Assembly: GCA_002715345.1 (NCBI GenBank)
Contig: PAYR01000009.1
Coordinates: 1-39,822, forward strand
Direction of reading: 5' to 3'
Source of the DNA: Flavobacteriales bacterium
Lineage (GTDB): Bacteria; Bacteroidota; Bacteroidia; Flavobacteriales; UBA7312
DNA length: 39,822 nt
Below are positions 24,681-32,394 of the stretch, in pieces (positions within the stretch are counted from its first letter, which is position 1; every line of letters starts with the position of its first letter). The position numbers and the translations under genes were made by a program. A model generated the notes under the pieces. It was given only the letters and a program-made list of their open reading frames with translations. It made no database searches and was not told the DNA's origin.

Positions 24681-24713
24681 CAAATTTAGGGCAATTAGCT
24701 AGTTCATCACACA
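24681..24713 (-). promoter_or_regulatory. Promoter of pckA
   Basis: On the minus strand TAAATTTG at 24681-24688 is a perfect -7 element, and TGTG at 24710-24713 is a partial -33 at a 21-bp spacer. The ATG lies 26 bp downstream, so the leader would be about 20 bases. Confidence 0.6.
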
Positions 24714-24746
24714 GGAAATGAAGTTTTTTTAACATCCTTATAAACA

Positions 24747-26237
24747 TTACAAATTATACAGAGGTTTGTACTTCTCTTTCGCATAACTTAAAAAGTGTTC
24801 GAAATTCAGTTTTTCTCCTGTAATTTTTTTGCATAAATTCTGGGCAGAATACTTTTTACCGTAACGATGAACATTTTTACGAAGCCATGCTAGTAGGGGT
24901 TGCATATTACCTTGTTCTATTTCCTGCTCTAAATCAGTTATTTCTTCTTTTGCCTGATTATAAAACTGTATGGCGTAGAAGCTTCCTAATGAGTAAGTTG
25001 GGAAATATCCAAAGCTTCCGTGCGACCAATGAATGTCTTGTAAAACCCCTTTAGAATCAGAAGGAACATCAATATTTAAATACTCCTTGTATTTAGCATT
25101 CCAGATGCTTGGTAAATCTTTTACTTCAATACTGGCTTCAATCAAAGCTTTTTCAATTTCAAAACGAATCATGACATGTAGGTGATAGGTCAATTCGTCT
25201 GCATTGGTGCGAATTAAAGAAGGTTTTACCACATTCATAGCTTTGTAAAAAAGTTCTGCATTTACTGCTTTCAATTCCTCTGGAAAATAAGATTGAAGTA
25301 ACCTAAAGTTAGCTTTCCAATAAGGCAAACCTCTCCCTACATTGTTTTCCCATAATCTAGATTGAGACTCATGTATTCCTAAAGAGATTGCTTTTCCAAG
25401 CGGTAGCCCGTAGTTTTCTTTAAGCATACCTTGTTCGTAAAGGGCATGCCCGCCTTCATGAATACAGCTCCAAATCATTTCGTTCAAATTGTTTACATCA
25501 ATGCGTGTAGTTATACGTACGTCTTGTGCTGAAAAATGAATGCTGAATGGGTGAGATGAGAGATCTTGTCTTCCAGATTCAAAATCGTAACCCATTTGCT
25601 TCAGTAGATCAATGCCGAAATCCCATTGTTTTTGCTGTTCAAAACGTTGATACATGAAAGCATCTTCATTCTGTTTTTGAGCCATCAGTTCTTTTACAAA
25701 AGGGACTAGTTTTTCTTTTATATCTTGAAAAACTTTTTCAATATCAGATGATTTGGTATCTGGCTCGTATTGGTCTAAAAGTGCATCATAAGGATGTTCC
25801 GAGTAGCCTAGTAATTTGCACTCTTCTCTTTTTAACTCTACAAGCTTTTCAAGCATTGGTTGAAAGATGGAAAAGTTATTTTCCTTTTTTGCTTTATCCC
25901 ATGCTTGGAATGCCTCTGAAACAGTTATAGAGTGATTTTTTACAAACTCGGCAGTGTACTTTTGAGATTTACGAAAAGCTTTCAGAGAAATCTCTACATT
26001 TCTTATTTCATCTTCTGAAAGATTACTGTCGCCATCTAATTTTTCTAGTAGTTTTCCATATTCAACATCCACAGAAAAGTTGTGCGATATTTCGGATAAA
26101 GTAGCCAGTTGTTGGGCGCGAAAATCGGCCCCTTTAGGAGGCATGTTTACTTCCTGATCCCAATGTAAAACACCTGCTGCTAAATTGATGTCTGTTATTT
26201 TGCGTAAATGCGCTTTGTATTTTTCGTAATTCGTCAT
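24747..26237 (-). CDS. M32 family metallocarboxypeptidase
   Basis: A zinc carboxypeptidase of the Taq type, removing C-terminal residues from peptides in the cytoplasm. The 496-residue protein has the HExxH zinc motif His-Glu-Gly-Gly-His at 260-264 and the third ligand in Gly-Ile-His-Glu-Ser-Gln-Ser near 287-293. Asp-Gln-Glu near 27-29 and the C-terminal Arg-Tyr-Gly-Lys-Lys-Tyr are also typical. No signal peptide is seen. The DUF423 gene lies 34 bp upstream on the same strand, so they may share a transcript. Confidence 0.95.
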   Translation of the reverse strand: MTNYEKYKAHLRKITDINLAAGVLHWDQEVNMPPKGADFRAQQLATLSEISHNFSVDVEYGKLLEKLDGDSNLSEDEIRNVEISLKAFRKSQKYTAEFVKNHSITVSEAFQAWDKAKKENNFSIFQPMLEKLVELKREECKLLGYSEHPYDALLDQYEPDTKSSDIEKVFQDIKEKLVPFVKELMAQKQNEDAFMYQRFEQQKQWDFGIDLLKQMGYDFESGRQDLSSHPFSIHFSAQDVRITTRIDVNNLNEMIWSCIHEGGHALYEQGMLKENYGLPLGKAISLGIHESQSRLWENNVGRGLPYWKANFRLLQSYFPEELKAVNAELFYKAMNVVKPSLIRTNADELTYHLHVMIRFEIEKALIEASIEVKDLPSIWNAKYKEYLNIDVPSDSKGVLQDIHWSHGSFGYFPTYSLGSFYAIQFYNQAKEEITDLEQEIEQGNMQPLLAWLRKNVHRYGKKYSAQNLCKKITGEKLNFEHFLSYAKEKYKPLYNL

Positions 26238-26271
26238 TTTATTTTTTTAGAAGTGATAGTAGAAAGATAAA

Positions 26272-26616
26272 TCATCCAGCAATTAATAGAGCTCCTCCAA
26301 TGGGTGTTATAAGTCCTAAAAAAGAGAGTGAAACACCTATAACCTCTTGCATGTTTAACAGATATGTAAAAAGGGAAAAAAGAATTGTACCACTAGAGAA
26401 TAGTTTACTTATAAGGGCAGTATTATGAATTTTATCAAAGGAAATCCCAATAATAATCAAAACAATTCCATGATACATTTTATAGCGAACCCCTGTTTCA
26501 AAACTAGCTAACTGATTACTAATCAATAGTTCTTTTAAAGCATGTGCTCCAAAAGCTCTTAGTATGTTAGCTGTTAAAGCAAAAGCGGCTCCCCAAGCCA
26601 TTATATTCTTGTTCAT
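26272..26616 (-). CDS. DUF423 small membrane protein (YgdD-like)
   Basis: An integral membrane protein with four helices across about 114 residues. The helix with Ala-Phe-Gly-Ala-His-Ala-Leu-Lys (near 22-29), Tyr-Lys-Met-Tyr-His-Gly (near 45-50), and the end Thr-Pro-Ile-Gly-Gly-Ala are family hallmarks. An upstream ATG at 26646 gives ten extra polar residues, but the family normally opens a few residues before the first helix, and the likely promoter overlaps the longer form, so I use 26616. Function is unknown. Confidence 0.85.
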   Translation of the reverse strand: MNKNIMAWGAAFALTANILRAFGAHALKELLISNQLASFETGVRYKMYHGIVLIIIGISFDKIHNTALISKLFSSGTILFSLFTYLLNMQEVIGVSLSFLGLITPIGGALLIAG

Positions 26617-26635
26617 CTTTTCTGTTTTAGAGGTA

Positions 26636-26653
26636 CTAAAATACATATATTAG
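26636..26653. promoter_or_regulatory. Possible overlapping divergent promoters for DUF423 and saccharopine dehydrogenase genes
   Basis: TATTTTAG on the minus strand (26636-26643) and TATATTAG on the plus strand (26646-26653) each match TAnnTTTG except at the seventh base. They are 20 and 21 bp from their respective start codons. Confidence 0.35.
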
Positions 26654-26673
26654 CCCTTCAAAAGAACGAAATT

Positions 26674-27993
26674 ATGCAACGCATTTTAGTGGTTGGAGCG
26701 GGGCGTTCCGCCTCTACATTGATTCAGTATTTACTAGATCATTCAGAAGCAAATAATTGGCAAGTAATTGTGGGAGATTATGATTTATCCTTAGCGGAGC
26801 AAAAGGTTGATAATCATCCAAATGGAAAAGCAATGCACTTTGATGTTTTTGATGAGGAGCAGCGAAACGATGGAATTAGAAATTCTGACATTGTTGTTTC
26901 TATGCTTCCGGCTAGTATGCATATTTTACTAGCTGAAGATTGTGTTTTTCAAGGGAAAAACTTGGTAACAGCATCATATGTGTCCGATGAAATTGCTGCC
27001 TTAAACGATAAAGCAACAGAGAAAGGAGTGTTATTGCTTAATGAAATAGGCTTAGATCCAGGAATTGATCATATGTCTTCTAAAAAAGTAATTGATGAAA
27101 TCCATCAAGCAGGTGGCGATATTCATACTTTTAAATCTTTTTGTGGTGGCTTGGTGGCACCTCAATACGATTCCAATCCTTGGAACTACAAGTTTACTTG
27201 GAATCCAAGAAATGTGGTTTTAGCAGGGCAAGGAACGGCACAATTCATAAGAAACGGACAATATAAATTTATTCCATACCAAAGTTTATATAGCCGCATA
27301 GAAACTATAGATGTGCCCGAGGCAGGAGCTTTTGAGGGGTATGCGAACAGAGATTCATTAAGTTATAGAGAGGCATATAATCTGGCAAACATCCCAACAA
27401 TTTTTAGAGGTACTTTACGCAGACCTGGTTATTGCGAAGCCTGGAATGTATTTGTGCAATTAGGAATGACTGATGATACTTATCAATTGTCAGGATTATC
27501 AAACATGACTTGGCGCGACTTCATCAACTCTTTTTTAGTGTTTGATAAAGTAAAAACAGTAGAGGAGAAGCTGCAATCTCATTTATCTTTATCTGATGAA
27601 GTAATGAGCAAGCTAAAGTGGTTGGGGATTTTTGAGAAAGAATCAGTTGGAATAGACAAGGCTACTCCAGCGCAAGTGCTTCAGAAATTATTAGAGAGTA
27701 AGTGGTCATTAGAAGCTGAGGACAAAGATATGATTGTGATGCAACATCAGTTTCATTACAGATTAGAAGGTGAGGAAAAGTGCTTGCATTCTTCTTTAGT
27801 GCTTGAAGGAAAAGATCAGATACATACTGCAATGAGTATGACAGTTGGCTTGCCTGTAGCAATAGCAACTAAACTTATTTTACAAGGAAAAATACAGCTT
27901 TCGGGAGTTCAAATTCCTGTAATGAAAGAGGTGTATGAGCCTGTATTAGAAGAGCTGAAATTCTTTGGTGTTGATTTTGTGGAAGAAAATTAG
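26674..27993 (+). CDS. Saccharopine dehydrogenase family protein
   Basis: Resembles the saccharopine reductase/dehydrogenase family (LYS9-like), NAD(P)-linked enzymes of lysine metabolism. The 439-residue protein opens with the Rossmann motif Val-Val-Gly-Ala-Gly-Arg-Ser-Ala (residues 6-13). Ser-Met-Leu-Pro-Ala-Ser-Met-His near 75-82, Asn-Glu-Ile-Gly-Leu-Asp-Pro-Gly-Ile-Asp-His near 123-133, and Ser-Phe-Cys-Gly-Gly-Leu near 155-160 are typical. It stands alone, converging on trmN6 with three bases between stops. Direction (lysine breakdown is more likely, as dapF in this window implies the DAP route for synthesis) is inference. Confidence 0.88.
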   Translation: MQRILVVGAGRSASTLIQYLLDHSEANNWQVIVGDYDLSLAEQKVDNHPNGKAMHFDVFDEEQRNDGIRNSDIVVSMLPASMHILLAEDCVFQGKNLVTASYVSDEIAALNDKATEKGVLLLNEIGLDPGIDHMSSKKVIDEIHQAGGDIHTFKSFCGGLVAPQYDSNPWNYKFTWNPRNVVLAGQGTAQFIRNGQYKFIPYQSLYSRIETIDVPEAGAFEGYANRDSLSYREAYNLANIPTIFRGTLRRPGYCEAWNVFVQLGMTDDTYQLSGLSNMTWRDFINSFLVFDKVKTVEEKLQSHLSLSDEVMSKLKWLGIFEKESVGIDKATPAQVLQKLLESKWSLEAEDKDMIVMQHQFHYRLEGEEKCLHSSLVLEGKDQIHTAMSMTVGLPVAIATKLILQGKIQLSGVQIPVMKEVYEPVLEELKFFGVDFVEEN

Positions 27994-27996
27994 GGC

Positions 27997-28692
27997 TTAC
28001 ATTTTTAAATAGAACTCTTTGCACATCTCAGTATATTCTTCTGTGTATACATGCCTTTCTTTCTCAACAACAAGTGTATTTTCTTCTAAAAGTTTTTCTT
28101 GAAATGAGAATTGTAGTAAAGCTCTTTTAATAGCTGTTTTCTCAGTGCCTTTTACCCAACACAAACGATTTAGGTGCAAGTGATTTTTTTGAGCTATTGC
28201 TTCCACTTTATCCTTGCTTTCACTGGGTAGTATGATTGCTAGTGAGCCATTTTTATTTAATAGTTTACTGCTACATTCTATAAGCGTTTCAAAAGAAAGC
28301 GTATCGGTGTGGCGCGCTTGTGTACGTTTTTTGTTATTGGCTTTTAAATTGTTTTCAAAATAAGGAGGGTTACTCACAATTAAATCGAAAGAAGGGGCGT
28401 GTTGAAATTCTTGTAAAGAAATGTGTTCTAGAAATAGTCGATTAATCCATGGAGTGTTTTGAAAGTTTTCGGCTGTTTGTTGACTAGCATTTGAATCTAT
28501 CTCTATAGCTTTAATTTGGGCGTTTACAAAGCGTTGTGCTAGCATCATCGCTATCAAACCTGTTCCTGTTCCTATATCTAGTATTTGTTCTGGACTTTTA
28601 GCTTTTACCCAAGCGCCTAAAAGAGTACCGTCTGTGCCCACTTTCATTGCGCATTTGTCTTGCATTATGCCAAACTTCTTAAAACGAAACAT
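27997..28692 (-). CDS. trmN6: tRNA1(Val) (adenine37-N6)-methyltransferase
   Basis: A SAM-dependent N6-adenine methyltransferase (YfiC type) acting on A37 of tRNA-Val. The 231-residue protein has the SAM motif Leu-Asp-Ile-Gly-Thr-Gly-Thr-Gly-Leu (38-46), the acidic Glu-Ile-Asp after the second strand, and the catalytic Asn-Pro-Pro-Tyr at 108-111. The opening Met-Phe-Arg-Phe-Lys-x-Phe and Met-Lys-Val-Gly-Thr-Asp-Gly-x-Leu-Leu-Gly-Ala-Trp are family marks. Its start shares one base with the stop of the upstream gene. Confidence 0.92.
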   Translation of the reverse strand: MFRFKKFGIMQDKCAMKVGTDGTLLGAWVKAKSPEQILDIGTGTGLIAMMLAQRFVNAQIKAIEIDSNASQQTAENFQNTPWINRLFLEHISLQEFQHAPSFDLIVSNPPYFENNLKANNKKRTQARHTDTLSFETLIECSSKLLNKNGSLAIILPSESKDKVEAIAQKNHLHLNRLCWVKGTEKTAIKRALLQFSFQEKLLEENTLVVEKERHVYTEEYTEMCKEFYLKM

Positions 28693-28931
28693 TATGCCTT
28701 ATCTGCAAAAGTTTTGAAATCAGTCATGTATTTAAACGACTGATTTTTGAATGCTCCAGTCATCAAGAAAATCACGACCTTAAGAATAAAGGCTTTACGC
28801 TTAGATTTGTTGCGCTTATAACAAAAATTAGTATTGTCATCTTGCTCTATATAGAAGTTCTCTACGCTATCAAATAATTCAATAACCCTTTTTCTAGGAA
28901 GATTAATGGTGATTTCTAAATCGTACTGCAT
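28692..28931 (-). pseudogene. SRPBCC-domain remnant with internal deletion
   Basis: The open frame codes for 79 residues (87 if started at 28955). The start Met-Gln-Tyr-Asp-Leu-Glu-Ile-Thr-Ile-Asn-Leu-Pro and Val-Ile-Glu-Leu-Phe-Asp match the first strand and helix of a polyketide-cyclase-like SRPBCC protein. The end, Met-Thr-Gly-Ala-Phe-Lys-Asn-Gln-Ser-Phe-Lys-Tyr-Met-x-Asp-Phe-Lys-x-Phe-Ala, matches the last helix of the same family. From memory, full proteins are about 145 residues, so roughly 65 central residues are missing while the frame is kept. The beta-sheet core would be lost, so the product is probably not functional. This rests on remembered family patterns, not an alignment. It is tightly packed between two co-directional genes. 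Confidence 0.55.
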
Positions 28932-28968
28932 AATGTGTGCTTTAGTTGGAAACAAAACTTAATAAAAT

Positions 28969-29541
28969 CTATTTTCTAAAAGCCTTTACTAAAAAGGCAA
29001 TCACCACTACTTCTATAGCGAAAAGGATAAAATGCAGAGAATAAACTTGTTCTTCGTGGTCGTTTATTTGCCAAGCGAATTCTAGCAGCTTGTAAAATCC
29101 GTAGGAGAGTGTCATGCCTGCTAAATATCCAATTTGCTTGGCGGTATCTACGCGTGTTAGTATGTAGTTTTCTTTCAACACCAAAGTTTCAGCTCTAACT
29201 AGGTATGAGCCAAAAATAAAGGTGAGTTGGTAGCCAATATACACCCAAAGGGCTGTTTGATAACTGTATGAAAAAATTAGAAAGCCAATAACCAAAGTTA
29301 GTATCACCAATTCTACTAGAAGAGAGATGCGGTAAAAATAGCTGGTATTTAGGATTTTATGGTATTGCTTGGCTACAATCAACATTCCCAATGCTAATAC
29401 AATACCTCCTATAGAATAAATAGAGGGTTCCAACGGTGTATATATGGTGAATATACTTCCTACTGAAAGCCCCAGAAATAATGAGTTAAATAACTTATAT
29501 AGAACAAATGCTTCATGGTTTATTTTTAAATCTCGGAGCAT
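28969..29541 (-). CDS. Six-helix membrane protein of unknown function
   Basis: A 190-residue integral membrane protein without signal peptide. Hydrophobic segments fall near 13-33, 38-58, 70-92, 95-115, 133-150 and 165-186, giving six helices. Short basic loops and the Gly-rich second helix recall one half of a major-facilitator transporter, which normally has twelve, but I cannot name a family. It lies 8 bp after the GAPDH stop and 13 bp or more before the next frame, so it is likely on the GAPDH transcript. Confidence 0.65.
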   Translation of the reverse strand: MLRDLKINHEAFVLYKLFNSLFLGLSVGSIFTIYTPLEPSIYSIGGIVLALGMLIVAKQYHKILNTSYFYRISLLVELVILTLVIGFLIFSYSYQTALWVYIGYQLTFIFGSYLVRAETLVLKENYILTRVDTAKQIGYLAGMTLSYGFYKLLEFAWQINDHEEQVYSLHFILFAIEVVVIAFLVKAFRK

Positions 29542-29549
29542 TTATTTTA

Positions 29550-30986
29550 TTAATAATAACAGTTTCTACGCACATTAGACACATGCTTTGCTAAGCGCAT
29601 TACTTGGCGAGTGTATCCGTATTCGTTATCATACCATACGTAAAGTACAATTGTTTTTCCATCGGCAGAAACCTGTGTAGCAGGACTGTCGTAAATAGAA
29701 GCGCAGCTATCACCAACAATGTCGCTAGAAACTAGCTCGTTTGAGATAGAGTAACGAATTTGTTCTACCAATTTTCCTTTTAAAGCCGCATTACGCATCA
29801 TTTCGTTTAAATCTTCAAAAGATGTTGCCTTCTCTGTAGTGATGTTTAAAATAGCTAATGAAGCGTTTGGAGTGGGTACTCGGATAGCGCTAGAAGTCAA
29901 TTTTCCTGAAAGAGAAGGAATGGCTTTTGTTACCGCTTTTCCAGCACCAGTTTCTGTAATAACCATGTTTAATGCAGCAGCTCTACCTCTACGGAATTTC
30001 TTGTGCATATTATCCACCAAGTTTTGGTCGTTGGTGTATGCGTGAATAGTTTCAATGTGTCCTTTCTCAACACCTAATTTCTCTACAATTACATCTAGAA
30101 TAGGAGTGATAGCATTGGTAGTACATGAAGCGGCAGAGAAGATTTTTGTATTGTTTACATCAACATTATGGTTTACACCAAATACAATGTTTGGAATGCC
30201 TTTTCCTGGAGCAGTTAATAAAACTTTAGCCACCCCTTTAGATTGTAAGTGAAGACCTAAAGCTTCATCATCTCTAAAGGCTCCGGTATTGTCAATCACC
30301 AATGCGTTTTCAATTCCATAAGCAGTATAGTCGATCGTGTCAGGACTATTAGCAGCAATCATATGTACGCTTCGGCCGTTAATGATTAAACAGTTGTTTT
30401 CAATATCTTCTATAACGCTTCCGGGAAACTTTCCATGAACAGAATCTGTTCTTAGTAAAGAAGCTCTTTTAGTGATGTCTGATTCTTTATTACTTCTAGT
30501 AACAATGGCGCGTAAACGCAATTGGTTTCCAGAACCTTCTTGAGCAATGAGCTCGCGTGCTACCAAACGACCGATACGACCAAAACCGTAAAGAATAACA
30601 TCTTTTGGTTCTAGTGATTCGTCATTATTGATGAACTTACCTAGCTTTTCAGCTACAAAGCTTTCAGCACTTCCACCACCTGCTCGCATATAGTCAGATG
30701 TTAGCTTCCCTAAATCGATTTTTGCGGCAGTAACCCCAGCATATAAGATAGCTTGAGCAATAGGTAAAGTTTCTCTAATCGTGATATTTTGTTTTACGAA
30801 TTCGCGTGCATACACATGCAAGTTTAAGATTTGACTGATATTTTGGTCCACTAATTTGTTGCGGAACAATACTAATTCAGTCGATTTTTCTAGCCAAAGC
30901 GTACTTACTATGTTAGAAAGTTCTGTTGCGGCTTTTTCTTTGATAATCCACTCAGCCAATTGGTTATCATAATTTGTTGCGCTCAT
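29550..30986 (-). CDS. gap: Glyceraldehyde-3-phosphate dehydrogenase, long form
   Basis: Interconverts glyceraldehyde-3-phosphate and 1,3-bisphosphoglycerate. The protein has 478 residues, against about 335 in the common type. An N-terminal helical extension of about 125 residues precedes the Rossmann motif Gly-Phe-Gly-Arg-Ile-Gly-Arg at 134-140. The catalytic Cys288 lies in Ser-Ala-Ala-Ser-Cys-Thr-Thr-Asn, and His315 in His-Ala-Tyr-Thr-Asn-Asp-Gln. This long form is known in Bacteroidota and some gammaproteobacteria, where a glycolytic short form often coexists. A mainly gluconeogenic role here is inference, in line with pckA nearby. Confidence 0.95.
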   Translation of the reverse strand: MSATNYDNQLAEWIIKEKAATELSNIVSTLWLEKSTELVLFRNKLVDQNISQILNLHVYAREFVKQNITIRETLPIAQAILYAGVTAAKIDLGKLTSDYMRAGGGSAESFVAEKLGKFINNDESLEPKDVILYGFGRIGRLVARELIAQEGSGNQLRLRAIVTRSNKESDITKRASLLRTDSVHGKFPGSVIEDIENNCLIINGRSVHMIAANSPDTIDYTAYGIENALVIDNTGAFRDDEALGLHLQSKGVAKVLLTAPGKGIPNIVFGVNHNVDVNNTKIFSAASCTTNAITPILDVIVEKLGVEKGHIETIHAYTNDQNLVDNMHKKFRRGRAAALNMVITETGAGKAVTKAIPSLSGKLTSSAIRVPTPNASLAILNITTEKATSFEDLNEMMRNAALKGKLVEQIRYSISNELVSSDIVGDSCASIYDSPATQVSADGKTIVLYVWYDNEYGYTRQVMRLAKHVSNVRRNCYY

Positions 30987-31096
30987 TCATTTGATTTTTT
31001 GAGTTTCAAACTTCGGCTGTAAAGTTAAGATTATTAAACTGTTTAAAGTGTTTAACGAATTGAAAATTCACTCGAATTAAATGCTATTGATTTTAT

Positions 31097-31104
31097 TACA
31101 TTTG
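31097..31104 (+). promoter_or_regulatory. TAnnTTTG element directly before dapF
   Basis: TACATTTG is a perfect -7 match ending four bases before the dapF ATG, the same geometry as at gcvT. A leaderless transcript would result. The -33 region shows no TTTG. Confidence 0.4.
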
Positions 31105-31108
31105 ACAA

Positions 31109-31885
31109 ATGCAATTGGAGTTTTACAAATATCAAGGAACAGGTAATGATTTTGTGGTGATTGATGATCGAATACATCAGTTTGATGTAACTGATGTACA
31201 GAAAATTCGTACGATTTGTGATAGGAGAAAAGGGATAGGAGCAGATGGTTTGATGTTACTTCGTAATCATGCTGAAGCAGATTTTGAGATGCTGTACTTC
31301 AATGCAGATGGTAAAGAAGGAAGTATGTGTGGTAATGGTGGTCGATGTTTAGTTGATTTTGCACATTATCTGGGTATTATTGAAGATAACTGCAGCTTTA
31401 TTGCGATGGATGGTTTGCATGAAGCAAAATGGACAAAGGAATCGGTTGCATTAAAAATGATAGATGTTTGTGAAGTGGAAGTGAATGAGGATTTTGTTTA
31501 TCTAGATACAGGTTCACCACATTATGTGCAGTTTGTCAAAGATTTGGAAAACTATCCTGTTTTTGAAAAAGGAAAATCTATTCGCTTCAATGATCGATTT
31601 AAGCAAAACGGAACAAATGTTAACTTTGTAGAAACACAAGGTACTGCATGTGCGGTAAGAACATATGAAAGAGGTGTAGAGAATGAAACATTAGCTTGCG
31701 GAACAGGTGTTACAGCTGTTGCAATTGCTGCTTATGAAACTAGCAAAAATCTTGACAATCCTTTGTCTATTAGTGTTTTAGGAGGAATTCTTAAAGTTTC
31801 ATTTGATGAGGTGAATGGTGTTTATAAAAATATATGGTTGATAGGTCCTGCAAAGAAAGTTTTTAAAGGAAGTATTAAATGTTAA
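31109..31885 (+). CDS. dapF: Diaminopimelate epimerase
   Basis: Interconverts LL- and meso-diaminopimelate without cofactor, for lysine and peptidoglycan. The 258-residue protein is near the usual length. Phe-x-Lys-Tyr-Gln-Gly-Thr-Gly-Asn-Asp-Phe opens it. The two catalytic cysteines are Cys74 in Met-Cys-Gly-Asn-Gly-Gly-Arg-Cys and Cys197 in Leu-Ala-Cys-Gly-Thr-Gly. Its end overlaps the GNAT gene start by 7 bp. Confidence 0.97.
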   Translation: MQLEFYKYQGTGNDFVVIDDRIHQFDVTDVQKIRTICDRRKGIGADGLMLLRNHAEADFEMLYFNADGKEGSMCGNGGRCLVDFAHYLGIIEDNCSFIAMDGLHEAKWTKESVALKMIDVCEVEVNEDFVYLDTGSPHYVQFVKDLENYPVFEKGKSIRFNDRFKQNGTNVNFVETQGTACAVRTYERGVENETLACGTGVTAVAIAAYETSKNLDNPLSISVLGGILKVSFDEVNGVYKNIWLIGPAKKVFKGSIKC

Positions 31886-32394
31886 AAGGAGAAAACATAC
31901 AATTGCGTGCTTTAGAACCATCTGATTTAGAAACATTATATCAGTGGGAAAATAACACAAATATTTGGAAAGTAAGCCAGACAATAACTCCTTTCTCTAA
32001 GCATGTGTTAACACAGTATTTAGCAAATGCACATCAAGATATATTCACAGCCAAGCAGTTGCGATTAATCATAGAAAAAGAAGATAGGTCTATTGGAATG
32101 ATTGATCTTTTTGATTTTGTTCCTACACATCAAAGAGCTGGTGTTGGTATTTGGATTGTTGATGAAGGTGAGCGACAAAAGGGGTATGCTAAAGAGGCTT
32201 TACAGTTAATAATAGACTACGCTTTTAAAAAGTTACAATTGAAACAGATTTATTGCAATATTTCTTCAGCTAATAAAGCCAGTATCAATTTATTTTCTAG
32301 TTTAGACTTTATGCTAGTGGGTGTTAAAAAAGAATGGAATAGAACCCAAGAGGGTTGGGAGGACGAACTTTTATTTCAGCGTTTGTGCGATTAG
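31879..32394 (+). CDS. GNAT family N-acetyltransferase
   Basis: A 171-residue acetyl-CoA-dependent acetyltransferase of the RimJ/RimL/SpeG-like branch. It has Leu-Arg-Ala-Leu-Glu-Pro-Ser-Asp near 9-16, Trp-Glu-Asn-Asn near 23-26, the acetyl-CoA loop Glu-Arg-Gln-Lys-Gly-Tyr-Ala-Lys-Glu-Ala near 98-107, and Asn-Lys-Ala-Ser-Ile-Asn-Leu-Phe near 131-138. Substrates in this branch include ribosomal proteins and polyamines; none can be chosen here. It is coupled to dapF and overlaps the following frame by up to 40 bp. Confidence 0.88.
   Translation: MLKGENIQLRALEPSDLETLYQWENNTNIWKVSQTITPFSKHVLTQYLANAHQDIFTAKQLRLIIEKEDRSIGMIDLFDFVPTHQRAGVGIWIVDEGERQKGYAKEALQLIIDYAFKKLQLKQIYCNISSANKASINLFSSLDFMLVGVKKEWNRTQEGWEDELLFQRLCD

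Noticed and set aside
26617-26646. Longer N-terminus for the DUF423 protein
   Set aside because: The ten extra residues are polar and not found in the family, and the probable promoter overlaps them.
31034-31055. TTAAAC...GTTTAA inverted repeats upstream of GAPDH and dapF as an operator
   Set aside because: The repeats are short and made mostly of A and T in AT-rich DNA. No known operator is recognised and chance is likely.
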